This document shows positions 1-7,949 of a stretch of DNA of 64,000 bases, in pieces. Origin of the DNA: Actinoplanes ianthinogenes (lineage in GTDB: Bacteria > Actinomycetota > Actinomycetes > Mycobacteriales > Micromonosporaceae); the NCBI RefSeq assembly GCF_018324205.1, contig NZ_AP023356.1, positions 682,001-746,000 of the forward strand, in the 5' to 3' direction. The notes under the pieces are model-generated. The model was not told where the DNA came from, made no database searches, and saw only the letters and a list, made by a program, of their open reading frames with translations. Positions within the stretch are counted from its first letter, which is position 1. Every line of letters begins with the position of its first letter. Made by a program: the position numbers and the translations under genes.

Positions 1-725
1 CGGCGGCCGTGCACCAGGACGCCCGCTCGCTGGCCCGGACCGTGGCGCCGCGCCCGGCCCGGATCAGCCGGCCGCTGCTGGCCGCCCTGACGTTCGCCTC
101 GCTGATCGGTCCCGGTCTGCTGATCGTGCAGGCCACCCAGCACCGGGTGACCGACGTGCTCTCCATCGCGGTGGGGTGCGCCGCCCTGTTCCTGCTCGTG
201 GTCACCCGCATGTCGCAGCTGCTCACCCAGCTCGACGTGCAGACCGAGAAGGCACGCGAGCTGGCCGTCACCGACGAGCTGACCGGCCTGCCGAACCGCC
301 GGGCGTGGAACACCGAGCTGCCCCGCGGGATCGAGCGGGCGCGGCGCAGCGGCTCCCCGGTGACCGTCGCGGTGATCGACATCGACCATTTCAAGAAGTT
401 CAACGACGCGTACGGGCACCCGGCCGGTGACCGCCTGCTCAAGGAGGCGGCGGCGGCGTGGCTGGCACAGTCCCGCGAGGTCGACCACCTGGCCCGTTAC
501 GGCGGCGAGGAGTTCGTGCTGATGCTGCCGGACGCCACCGTCGACCAGGCCCGCGAGATCGTCGACCGGATGCGGCTGGCGACGCCGCTGGGCCAGACGT
601 TCTCGGCCGGCGTGGCGCAGTGGGACGGCACCGAGACCTCCGACGAACTGACCGCTCGTGCCGACTCGGCGCTCTATGTCGCCAAGGCCGACGGCCGGAA
701 CCGGATCGCGGTGCCGGTCCAGTAG
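1..725 (+). CDS. GGDEF diguanylate cyclase, 5' end outside window
   Basis: The C-terminal GGDEF domain would make cyclic-di-GMP from two GTP at the membrane. Counting from the GTG at position 9, two hydrophobic segments (about residues 22-41 and 49-67) precede a DELTGLPNRR motif (89-98), the GGEEF active site (165-169) and an RxxD inhibitory site (REVD, 156-159) placed five residues upstream, so product inhibition is expected. The frame stays open to base 1. The two neighbouring GGDEF genes carry seven or more membrane helices, so the true start probably lies upstream of the window. A perfect hairpin follows the stop. Activity is inferred from motifs. Confidence 0.9.
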   Translation, partial: AAVHQDARSLARTVAPRPARISRPLLAALTFASLIGPGLLIVQATQHRVTDVLSIAVGCAALFLLVVTRMSQLLTQLDVQTEKARELAVTDELTGLPNRRAWNTELPRGIERARRSGSPVTVAVIDIDHFKKFNDAYGHPAGDRLLKEAAAAWLAQSREVDHLARYGGEEFVLMLPDATVDQAREIVDRMRLATPLGQTFSAGVAQWDGTETSDELTARADSALYVAKADGRNRIAVPVQ

Positions 726-766
726 TCAGGGTGCTTCCCGGGCCGACCGGGATCTCGCACGGTCAG

Positions 767-796
767 ACGGCCGCGCCGGCGAGCCGGCGCGGCCGT
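767..796. terminator. Perfect 14-bp hairpin after the GGDEF gene
   Basis: Arms of 14 bases (ACGGCCGCGCCGGC and its exact complement) are separated by only GA, about 40 bases past the stop of the plus-strand GGDEF gene. No T-tract follows, which is common for actinobacterial terminators. It lies between convergent genes and could serve both. Confidence 0.7.
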
Positions 797-936
797 CGCG
801 GCTTTCGCGCTGAGCCGACCTGGAGCCGGGCGCTCACGTGCGCGGCGCTCCTGCGGGGGCGTCGGGCGATGGCCCCACCATGAGACACCGGACTGGTCGC
901 GACGACGCCACACCGGATTACGGCGGCGCCGTGCCG

Positions 937-2469
937 TCAAGCGACCGCGGCCAGTCGGAACGCGCCCTTGCCCGCGCACTTGGCCTCATACATCGCCTGG
1001 TCCGCGGTGTGCAGCAGGGCCAGCGCGTCCCGGCTCGCGTCGAGGGAGACCGCGCCGCCCACGCTGGCACGGACCCGCGCCTCGGCGCCATCGGCGAGCG
1101 GGCACGGCTGGTCGAGAGCCCGGACCACCCGATCCGCCACCGCGGCGAGGTCATCGGCGCCGCACCGGGCGATCAGCACCGCGAACTCGTCGCCGCCGAG
1201 CCGGGCGACCACGTCGGCCGGGCCGACGCAGCCGCGCAGCCGCTCGGCGCTCTGCACCAGCACCGCGTCACCGGCGGCATGCCCGTGGGTGTCGTTGACC
1301 GGCTTGAAGTCGTCGAGATCGATCAGCAGGACACCGACCGGGGTGTCGAGGTCGCCGAGCGCGTCGTCGAGGCGGTCGAGGAACTGCGCGCGATTGGCCA
1401 GGCCGGTGAGGTTGTCGGTGAACGCCATGGTGTGCAGCCGGGCGGCCAGCGCGTCCCGTTCGACCAGGAGTTCCTCGTTCGAGACGAAGGAGATGAGCTG
1501 CCGGGCCACCACGACGCCGGTGATGGCCGCCAGGCCGGCGACGGCCGTCCAGGTGCACGGGCCGGAGCCTCTGACCACCAGGCTGACCACCAGCAGCGCG
1601 AAGGTGAGCCACAGCGCCCCGTAGGGCAGCATGCTGAACGACCGCTTGCGGCTCGTGCCGTGACGTTGCTTTCCGGCGCTGCCCGACCGGTACTGGCCCC
1701 AGGCGGCGGTCATCAGCAACGCGTGCGAAGCCACGGTCATCGTGAAGATGACGCCGGGACGCCCGGCGGCCACCAGATTCGGGCCGAGCGCGCGGGCGAT
1801 GGCCTCCACGACGGCGGCGAACGGGCCGATGACACCGATGTGCCAGTTGAACGGGGCGACGTTGCTCAGATACAACCGCCCGATGGTGAACGCTGTCATG
1901 ATCGCCACGACCGGCCCGGCGATCACGGTGGCGAGGTCGTCCGCCATGATCGTCTGCTGGTCGCTGGCCGACGTCACGCTCCAGTAGACGCCGTACGTGC
2001 CGGCGGCGATCACCACGGTTGCCAGGTCCAGCAGGTAGCAGATCCGTTCCCGGGCCGATCGGTGCGGGATCGGATAGGAGAGCACCACGGCCGTCAGCCC
2101 CAGGCAGCCGAGGGCCAGCGCCGTCGTCCGGGCCGGCCCGGTGCCGGTCAGGGCGGGCAGGCTCAGCGGGCTGACGATCGCGGTGACCACCTGGGCCCAC
2201 TCGCCGGCACCGAACACGGCGGCCGCGATCGCCAGCGCCGACCAGAACCGGCGCTGCTGGTTGCTCGGGTCCATCTGCCGGCTGGCCCGGAAGGCGAAGT
2301 ACGACATCGAGGAGGCGAAGACCGCGACTGCCAGCCAGCAGCAGACCACCTGGAACCGCAGCCCGGCGGTGGTCACGTTGAACCAGCAGGCCAGCACCAC
2401 GGCGACCACGGCCGCGGCGGCGGGCACCGCCGTCCCGGCCCGAAGCTGGGGATTCACGTCGTGGCCCAT
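937..2469 (-). CDS. Multi-TM GGDEF diguanylate cyclase
   Basis: A 510-residue membrane protein. Roughly the first 300 residues form about eight to nine hydrophobic helices with no sensor domain I can name, followed by a GGDEF domain (about 345-505) with DNLTGLANR, DLDDFKPVND and the intact active site RLGGDEF (GGDEF at 425-429). The position of the RxxD inhibitory site reads GPAD, so feedback inhibition is probably absent, unlike the gene at the left edge. The ATG is preceded by GGAGGTGGC. It runs in the same direction as, and 60 bases downstream of, the GGDEF-EAL gene, so the pair may be co-transcribed. Confidence 0.9.
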   Translation of the reverse strand: MGHDVNPQLRAGTAVPAAAAVVAVVLACWFNVTTAGLRFQVVCCWLAVAVFASSMSYFAFRASRQMDPSNQQRRFWSALAIAAAVFGAGEWAQVVTAIVSPLSLPALTGTGPARTTALALGCLGLTAVVLSYPIPHRSARERICYLLDLATVVIAAGTYGVYWSVTSASDQQTIMADDLATVIAGPVVAIMTAFTIGRLYLSNVAPFNWHIGVIGPFAAVVEAIARALGPNLVAAGRPGVIFTMTVASHALLMTAAWGQYRSGSAGKQRHGTSRKRSFSMLPYGALWLTFALLVVSLVVRGSGPCTWTAVAGLAAITGVVVARQLISFVSNEELLVERDALAARLHTMAFTDNLTGLANRAQFLDRLDDALGDLDTPVGVLLIDLDDFKPVNDTHGHAAGDAVLVQSAERLRGCVGPADVVARLGGDEFAVLIARCGADDLAAVADRVVRALDQPCPLADGAEARVRASVGGAVSLDASRDALALLHTADQAMYEAKCAGKGAFRLAAVA

Positions 2470-2529
2470 GCCACCTCCGATCGCTCCTATCGACAGCTCA
2501 CCAGCAGCGCTGAGGCGCCCCGGCCGGGT

Positions 2530-4815
2530 TCACGCGACCGCGGCCCGGCGCTGGCCGGCGAGCAGCTCGGTGATCCGGTCCGCCTCCATCGGCCTGCCCA
2601 GGTGGTAACCCTGCCCGGTGGTGTAGCCCAGCCGGCGCAGCTGCCGTACCTGCTCCTCGTTCTCGATGCCCTCGGCGACCGCCTCCAGGCCGAGCGCGCC
2701 GGCCAGTTGCCGCACCGCGCGGGCCACGGCCTGCCGTGCGTCGGTCTCGGGCGTGCCGGGCCGGCCCACCTCGATGCCGTCGACGAACGACTTGTCGAGC
2801 TTGACCATGGCGGCGGGAAACGCGCGGAGCAGGCTCAGCGACGACTCGCCGGTGCCGAAATCGTCGAGCGCCAGTCGTACGCCGAGATCGTGCACCTCGT
2901 GCAGGACCTGTGACACTCGCGGGCCGCGCAGCACGGCCGACTCGGTCAGCTCCAGGACCAGCCGCTCGGCCGGCAGCCCGCTGTCCGCCAGCGCCGCCCG
3001 GACGTCGGCGACGAAGTCGGGGTCGTGCAGCTGCCGGACCGAGACGTTGGGTTCCACCTTCTCCAGGGCGTCGGGGCCGAACTCGGTGAGCCAGGCCGCC
3101 GCCTGCCGGCAGGTCTCGCGCAGCACGAACCGGCCCAGCGGCACGATGAGACCGGTGCGTTCGGCCGCCGGGATGAACTCGAGCGGCGGGATCATGCCGC
3201 GCTGCGGGTGGTGCCAGCGCACCAGCGCCTCGACGCCGATCACGCGACGGTCCCGCAGGTCGACGATGGGCTGGTACAGCAGGCGGAACTCGCCGGCGTC
3301 GAGTGCCCGGCGCAGGTCGCCGCCGAGCCGGGCGTCGGCGTACACGGGCTGTTCCAGGTCCGTGGTGAACCGCACCCAGTTGCCCTTGCCGCGCTGTTTC
3401 GCGGTGTGGACCGCCATGTCCGCCTCGCGGAGCAGGCCACCCACCGGAGCACCGGCCGGCGCCGTCGCGATGCCCACGCTGGCGTGCACCAGCAACCCGT
3501 GCTCGCTGATCGGGACCTGGATCGCGGTGATGACGCGCTGCGCCACGAGGTCCGCGGTGCCGGCCGGACCGGCGACCAGGACGGCGAACTCGTCCCCGCC
3601 CAGGCGCGCCACCCTGCCGTCGTCCCCGACCGCACCGCACAACGTCTCGGCGAAGGCGACGAGCAGCACGTCACCGACGTCGTGCCCGAGCGAGTCGTTG
3701 ACGGCCTTGAAGTCGTCGACGTCGACCAGCAGCACCTCGACGTCGCCGGTGTGCAGCGCCGCGTCCAGCCAGTCCCGGAAGAGCACGCGGTTCGCCAGGC
3801 CGGTCAGCGGATCATGGGTGGCTTCGTAGCGCAGGCGCAGCTCGGAGGCCTGCCGGTCACGCAGCAGACGGGTGTTCTCCCGGATCACCAGGTACTGCCG
3901 GATCATGACCAGCGCGATGACCAGGACCGCGATCGCGGCGACGACGAGGGGCGACGCGGCAGTCCCGCGCGCGAGCGCGTCCACCACCGGCACCTGGACC
4001 GCCGCCACCGCCAGGTATGGCAGCCAGGTGTTCGGCCGGCGCGACGAGCTACCGGTGGTGACCTGCTGCCGGTAGGCGGCGAACGTGACGAGCACCGGGA
4101 CGACCGGCAGAACCACGGCCTGGGTCACGATCGGCCAGTCGGAACCGGCTTCGATCGCGAGCAGCGCCACCACAGCCCCGGTCAGCCCGGTCGCCGCGAG
4201 CAGCCGCACCGCGATCCGGTCCACCGGGCCGCCGCCGATGTAGGAGACCTTCGTGATGCTGGCCGCCGCCAGCACGAACGCCATCAGGACCATCGCCGTG
4301 AGCGGGAGGTCCCGCGGCCCGGAGCGGTAGATCAGCGGAACCAGCCCGAAGTGGTACAGCACGGCGGCGCAGCCGAGGAAGGCGATGGCGCGATCGAGCC
4401 ACTGCCGGCCCAGCTCCTGCCGGCTGGTGACGCCCAGCGGCACCCGCGCCACCGCGTAGATCGCGGCGAACACGCCGGCGCAGACGCAGAAGGTCGCGGG
4501 GACCGGCATCTCCGGGTAGGCCGGGCTGCTCCGGACCGCCGCGACGGCCAGCAGGCCGTACCCGGCGGTGAGGAACGCGCAGGCGCCGGACAGCCGCATC
4601 CAGAAACGCCGGGCCGCCGGTGCCCGCTGACCGCCGCGCACCACGTTCATGGTCGCGAAGGCGGCGATCGCCATGCCGGCGGGCACGAACAGGTAGGCGG
4701 CCGGCCGGGGACCGGCGCCGGCGGCGCACCACCAGGCGAACCACGCGGTGCCGGCCAGCAGGACGCCGATCGTTGCGCCGAGATGGCGCCACGGCGCTGG
4801 GGCGACGTTCCTCAT
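2530..4815 (-). CDS. Membrane GGDEF-EAL cyclic-di-GMP enzyme
   Basis: A 761-residue protein with about nine membrane helices in residues 10-310, a GGDEF domain (active site RLGGDEF, GGDEF at 406-410) and an EAL phosphodiesterase domain (EALVRW from about 529). Metal and catalytic EAL positions look intact: the EAL glutamate, the Asn of NVSVRQ, ELTES, DDFGTG, the Lys of KLDKSF and AEGIENEEQ. The I-site is absent. Hydrolysis of c-di-GMP is therefore likely; whether the cyclase half is active or regulatory cannot be told. I chose the ATG at 4815; an in-frame start 33 bases upstream (4848) has no better ribosome site. It probably heads a two-gene unit with the GGDEF gene downstream. Confidence 0.9.
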   Translation of the reverse strand: MRNVAPAPWRHLGATIGVLLAGTAWFAWWCAAGAGPRPAAYLFVPAGMAIAAFATMNVVRGGQRAPAARRFWMRLSGACAFLTAGYGLLAVAAVRSSPAYPEMPVPATFCVCAGVFAAIYAVARVPLGVTSRQELGRQWLDRAIAFLGCAAVLYHFGLVPLIYRSGPRDLPLTAMVLMAFVLAAASITKVSYIGGGPVDRIAVRLLAATGLTGAVVALLAIEAGSDWPIVTQAVVLPVVPVLVTFAAYRQQVTTGSSSRRPNTWLPYLAVAAVQVPVVDALARGTAASPLVVAAIAVLVIALVMIRQYLVIRENTRLLRDRQASELRLRYEATHDPLTGLANRVLFRDWLDAALHTGDVEVLLVDVDDFKAVNDSLGHDVGDVLLVAFAETLCGAVGDDGRVARLGGDEFAVLVAGPAGTADLVAQRVITAIQVPISEHGLLVHASVGIATAPAGAPVGGLLREADMAVHTAKQRGKGNWVRFTTDLEQPVYADARLGGDLRRALDAGEFRLLYQPIVDLRDRRVIGVEALVRWHHPQRGMIPPLEFIPAAERTGLIVPLGRFVLRETCRQAAAWLTEFGPDALEKVEPNVSVRQLHDPDFVADVRAALADSGLPAERLVLELTESAVLRGPRVSQVLHEVHDLGVRLALDDFGTGESSLSLLRAFPAAMVKLDKSFVDGIEVGRPGTPETDARQAVARAVRQLAGALGLEAVAEGIENEEQVRQLRRLGYTTGQGYHLGRPMEADRITELLAGQRRAAVA

Positions 4816-4928
4816 GCCAGCTCTTTCGACATCCGTCCGACCGAACAAAGCGGCGGTCCCGCCGTTCCGCTTATCGGCAGATCATGACGGCATCGGAGAA
4901 AAACCGCGGTCCGATGATCGGCTTCTCG

Positions 4929-5960
4929 TCAGCCGCCGGCGCTCGGCGACGGTTTCGGTTTCGGTTTCTGAGCCTTCTCCACCGCGGCGATCGTGGCCGC
5001 GTCCACGGTTCCGGTGGGCTCCACGCCCAGCGAGGTCTGGAACGACGTGAGGGCCGCGGTCAGCTCGTCGGTCCAGGTGCCGTCGACCGGGCCGGTCCAG
5101 AAACCGGCCAGTTTGAGGGTCTGCTGCACGGCGGCCGTGGACGCGATCGCCTCGTCGGCAGCCGCGCCGCCCTTGGCCTTCAGGTCGGCCTGGAGCGCCG
5201 CGTCGGTGGCCTTGTCGACGGTGCCGGTCTCGGGCAACTGGTGGGCCTTCTGCAACGCTTGGACGGCCGCGACCGTCGACGGGCCGTAGACGCCGTCCAC
5301 CTCGTTCTTGTAATAACCGGCCGTGGCCAGCGACTTCTGGACGGCCAGGGTGTAATCGCGAGCCTGGCGGAGCTGGTCCTCGCTCAGGCAGCCACCCTCG
5401 GCGAGCAGGCTCAGCCAGGACATCTCCAGGGCGACGGCCGCGGAGTTGAACCGCTCCGAGGCCTGCTTCAGGGGTGTCTGGTCGGTGACGCCCGCCTGGG
5501 CCGCGGCGAAGTCGGAGTCGGCCTGCTTGACCCGGTTGACGGTGGTGCTCTCGATGGCCGGCGGCGTCTCCTCTCCCGCGGACGCCGACGCGGAGGGGGC
5601 TGTCTCCGCCAGCTCCTTCTCGGCCTGCGCCAGGTCCTTGCGGGCGGTGGTGACCTGCTCGGCGGCGGCGATCACGTCGTCCCGCGGCTCGATCAGGTCG
5701 GCGCCGGCCTGCTTCACGTCACCGACCGTCGGCGTGGTCCGGCTGATCAGGTCGCCGTAACGGTCCAGCGCGGTGACGTAGGAGGCGCCGGTCCGGCAGA
5801 AGGCCTGGATCTGGGCGGTCAGGTTCGCCTGCGCCTCGGCCACCGCCTCCTGCTTGTTCGCCAGCCGCTTCTGGTCCACCCGCTCCTGGGCGTCGCCGTC
5901 GCCGCAGGCCGCGAGCGCGAGCAGCACCGCGATCGGCAGCACGCCGAGCCGGGCCTGCAT
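4929..5960 (-). CDS. Lipoprotein with two peptidoglycan-binding repeats
   Basis: A 343-residue exported lipoprotein (lipobox LAAC, Cys19). The middle (about 25-190) is mostly helical with Ala/Glu/Gln-rich stretches suggesting coiled coil and a Ser/Ala linker. The C-terminus has two PG_binding_1 repeats (about 207-258 and 278-329), each with the typical VDGxYGPxT or VDGTWTDEL turn followed by a ...TGTVD...T end. It ends in a Lys/Pro/Ser tail. It should be anchored in the membrane and touch the cell wall; no enzymatic domain is seen. The start lies one base after the stop of the 31-codon gene upstream, suggesting coupled translation. Confidence 0.85.
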   Translation of the reverse strand: MQARLGVLPIAVLLALAACGDGDAQERVDQKRLANKQEAVAEAQANLTAQIQAFCRTGASYVTALDRYGDLISRTTPTVGDVKQAGADLIEPRDDVIAAAEQVTTARKDLAQAEKELAETAPSASASAGEETPPAIESTTVNRVKQADSDFAAAQAGVTDQTPLKQASERFNSAAVALEMSWLSLLAEGGCLSEDQLRQARDYTLAVQKSLATAGYYKNEVDGVYGPSTVAAVQALQKAHQLPETGTVDKATDAALQADLKAKGGAAADEAIASTAAVQQTLKLAGFWTGPVDGTWTDELTAALTSFQTSLGVEPTGTVDAATIAAVEKAQKPKPKPSPSAGG

Positions 5961-5961
5961 G

Positions 5962-6057
5962 TCAGCGCTGGCCGTTGCGTTTGCGAAGGATCACGATGAT
6001 GCCCGCGACCACCAGCAGCAACGGCAGGAACAGTCCCCACATCAGCCATCCGTTCAT
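5962..6057 (-). CDS. 31-residue single-pass membrane peptide
   Basis: A tiny reading frame of 31 codons: short polar start, one hydrophobic helix (about residues 4-24) and a basic tail RKRNGQR, giving an N-out/C-in or tail-anchored topology by the positive-inside rule. Its stop is one base from the ATG of the peptidoglycan-binding lipoprotein, so the two are probably one transcript. No family recognised. Support is the sensible topology and tight spacing; it could still be a chance frame. Confidence 0.5.
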   Translation of the reverse strand: MNGWLMWGLFLPLLLVVAGIIVILRKRNGQR

Positions 6058-6156
6058 GCGGGCCAGGGTCCCAGCCCTTCCGGCGCCGGGGATCATCCCC
6101 GTCGAATGAAGGTTCGCTCTCAGCCGGTCCACAGTCGACGCGGGCGAGGATGGGGC

Positions 6157-6618
6157 ATGGCTGCTGAGACGAAGGCGCCCTGGGTGCCGCCGCGCTGGTT
6201 CGAGCTGATCGCCTGGAAGATCCACCGCGGGTACTACCGGATCACCGGCGGCCGGCGCGGCCTCTGGCGGCCCAGGCCCGGCCGCTGGGGCGCGTTCCGC
6301 CTGACCACTGTCGGTCGCCGCAGCGGCGAGCCGCGCAGCGTCATCCTCGCCTACTTCGAGGACGGGCCGAACGTGGTCACCCTCGCGATGAACGGCTGGC
6401 AGCCCGGCCAGCCCGCCTGGTGGCTCAACCTCCAGGCGAACCCGGACGCGACGATCGAGCTCAAGGACGGCCCGCGCCGGGTGCACGGGCGCGCCGCGAG
6501 CGACGCGGAGCTGCCACACCTCTGGGACCGCTGGCGCGAGCTGAACGCGGACCTCGACGGTTACGTGCGGAACCGCTCCACCGACACGGTCATCGTGGTC
6601 CTGGAACCGCGCGCCTGA
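6157..6618 (+). CDS. Deazaflavin (F420)-dependent nitroreductase family protein
   Basis: A 153-residue protein of the Ddn/DUF385 split-barrel family. Seen: LTTVGRRSGEPRSV in the first third, matching the family's TxGRKSGxxR signature for F420 or substrate contact, then the NGWQPGQPAWWLNL region corresponding to the family's PxWxxNLxANP segment, and VHGRAASDAEL. Members reduce quinones or nitro compounds with F420H2. Any specific substrate is unknown. The ATG at 6157 gives a family-typical N-terminus; the frame is open further upstream but that part runs through the upstream membrane-peptide gene. Its last 29 bases overlap the convergent amine oxidase gene. Confidence 0.85.
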   Translation: MAAETKAPWVPPRWFELIAWKIHRGYYRITGGRRGLWRPRPGRWGAFRLTTVGRRSGEPRSVILAYFEDGPNVVTLAMNGWQPGQPAWWLNLQANPDATIELKDGPRRVHGRAASDAELPHLWDRWRELNADLDGYVRNRSTDTVIVVLEPRA

Positions 6619-7816
6619 TGATCTCGGCCGCCCGTTCGGCGATCTCCGCATCGGTCCCGGCCCACAGGGTGCCGAGCCAGTGTCCGGCGAAGAGCCCGAC
6701 CAGCGTCGGGGTGCCGTCGGCCTCGGTGGCGTCCAGCCACTCACTGATCGAGGTGCGCTCGGGTCCGTGCACCCGGTAATAGCCGTGCGCCGGCCAGAAC
6801 CGCTGGTCGAACCGGAGGATCACCTTCTCCACCCGCCCGGCGCCGAGGCGGGTGAGCGCGTCCCGATGCGCCGGGGGCAGCGGCGGGTCGAAGGCGATGG
6901 TGCCCGCGGCGAGCACCGGCAGCGGCGCCGTCACGATCACCGCGTCCGCCTCGTGCTCGTCGTTGAGCACCACGCGGTCGTCCTCGATCCGGATCCGCTC
7001 GATCGCTTGGTGAAGCCGGATGTCCAGTCCGCCGGCGAGGTGCTCGGTGAGCAGGCGGTATCCGCCCACGATCCACCGGTCCCCCTCGCCGACGCCGGGC
7101 TCGAAGCCGTACCGCGCGCTGAGCCACCCCAGCGGAGCCCCCGTGTCCATCACGATCTCCGCGTCCACCAGCCGATGAATCTCGTCCGCCGTCCACGGCG
7201 CCGGATCCCGCAGCCAGTCGTCGATCACGTCCGCGATCCCGGCGTCCGGGGCGGCCACGGCCAGCCGCTTCCGGAGCTCGTCCTCGAGGTTCTCGGGAAC
7301 CGGTGGGCCCGCCAGCACCAGCGGATCGTTGAAATCGGTCACCACCACGGTCAGGCCGAGTTGTTCGGCGAGCCGGGCCAGCACGTTCTCGTCGTACTGC
7401 TGCAGCCAGTTGGCGCCCAGGTCGAAGCCGCTTCCGGCCACGTCGACGCCCGCGGTCCGCCCGCCGATCCGGTCCCGCGCCTCGAAGATCCGCGCCTGGA
7501 CGCCACGCTCGGCGAGTGTCCGGGCCGCGCCGAGGCCGGCCATCCCGGCGCCCACCACGGCGACGCGGGAATGCCCCAGGTCCGCTGCCCATCGGGCCGC
7601 TTCGGCACCCTTTTCGTACGCCCCGTGCGTCATGCCGGCCCGCGTCGCGTGCGTCGCCTCCCCGGCGATCCGCAGCCGCTCCCCGGCGGGCGCCCCGAGC
7701 GCGATCCGGTCCTGCGGCGTCCCGTGCCGGCCGATCAGGCTCCACGACCCGCGCGCCCACGGGTCCTCACCCCAGTGGGACACCGCGGAACCGAGCAGAC
7801 GAGCCGTGATCGACAT
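6590..7816 (-). CDS. Flavin amine oxidase family protein, circularly permuted
   Basis: A 408-residue FAD-dependent oxidoreductase of the monoamine-oxidase superfamily with rearranged order. The dinucleotide-binding motif VVGAGMAGLGAARTL, normally at the extreme N-terminus, lies at about 86-100, followed by FEARDRIGGR and DLGANW. The segment that normally ends these enzymes, WxxDPxxxGSxS then an AGEAT...HGAYxxG FAD contact, is instead at residues 15-70 (HWGEDPWARGSWS; AGEATHATRAGMTHGAYEKG). The protein stops just after the helix that normally precedes that segment. The ORF is continuous, so all FAD-contact motifs are present in one chain. Substrate unknown. It converges on, and overlaps by 29 bases, the deazaflavin reductase gene. 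Confidence 0.85.
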   Translation of the reverse strand: MSITARLLGSAVSHWGEDPWARGSWSLIGRHGTPQDRIALGAPAGERLRIAGEATHATRAGMTHGAYEKGAEAARWAADLGHSRVAVVGAGMAGLGAARTLAERGVQARIFEARDRIGGRTAGVDVAGSGFDLGANWLQQYDENVLARLAEQLGLTVVVTDFNDPLVLAGPPVPENLEDELRKRLAVAAPDAGIADVIDDWLRDPAPWTADEIHRLVDAEIVMDTGAPLGWLSARYGFEPGVGEGDRWIVGGYRLLTEHLAGGLDIRLHQAIERIRIEDDRVVLNDEHEADAVIVTAPLPVLAAGTIAFDPPLPPAHRDALTRLGAGRVEKVILRFDQRFWPAHGYYRVHGPERTSISEWLDATEADGTPTLVGLFAGHWLGTLWAGTDAEIAERAAEIIRRAVPGPR

Positions 7817-7949
7817 GCGCGGCAGGTTAGCAGCGCCCCGGCCGCCGCTTCACACCGAATTCCCACGAGGCCACGAGGCGGCTTCCGATCGGGGCGGGGT
7901 GCGGCGGCCGGACGGCGTCGACCGTGCTGTGCGCGTACACAAACAGGGT

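Noticed and set aside
838..2913. Long plus-strand open frame opposite the GGDEF genes, and similar long frames opposite GH31, CBM32/GH, DUF1996 and the STAND gene
   Set aside because: Arg/Pro/Ala/Gly-rich translations without family motifs and wrong codon-position GC bias; they are antisense to genes with clear domains.
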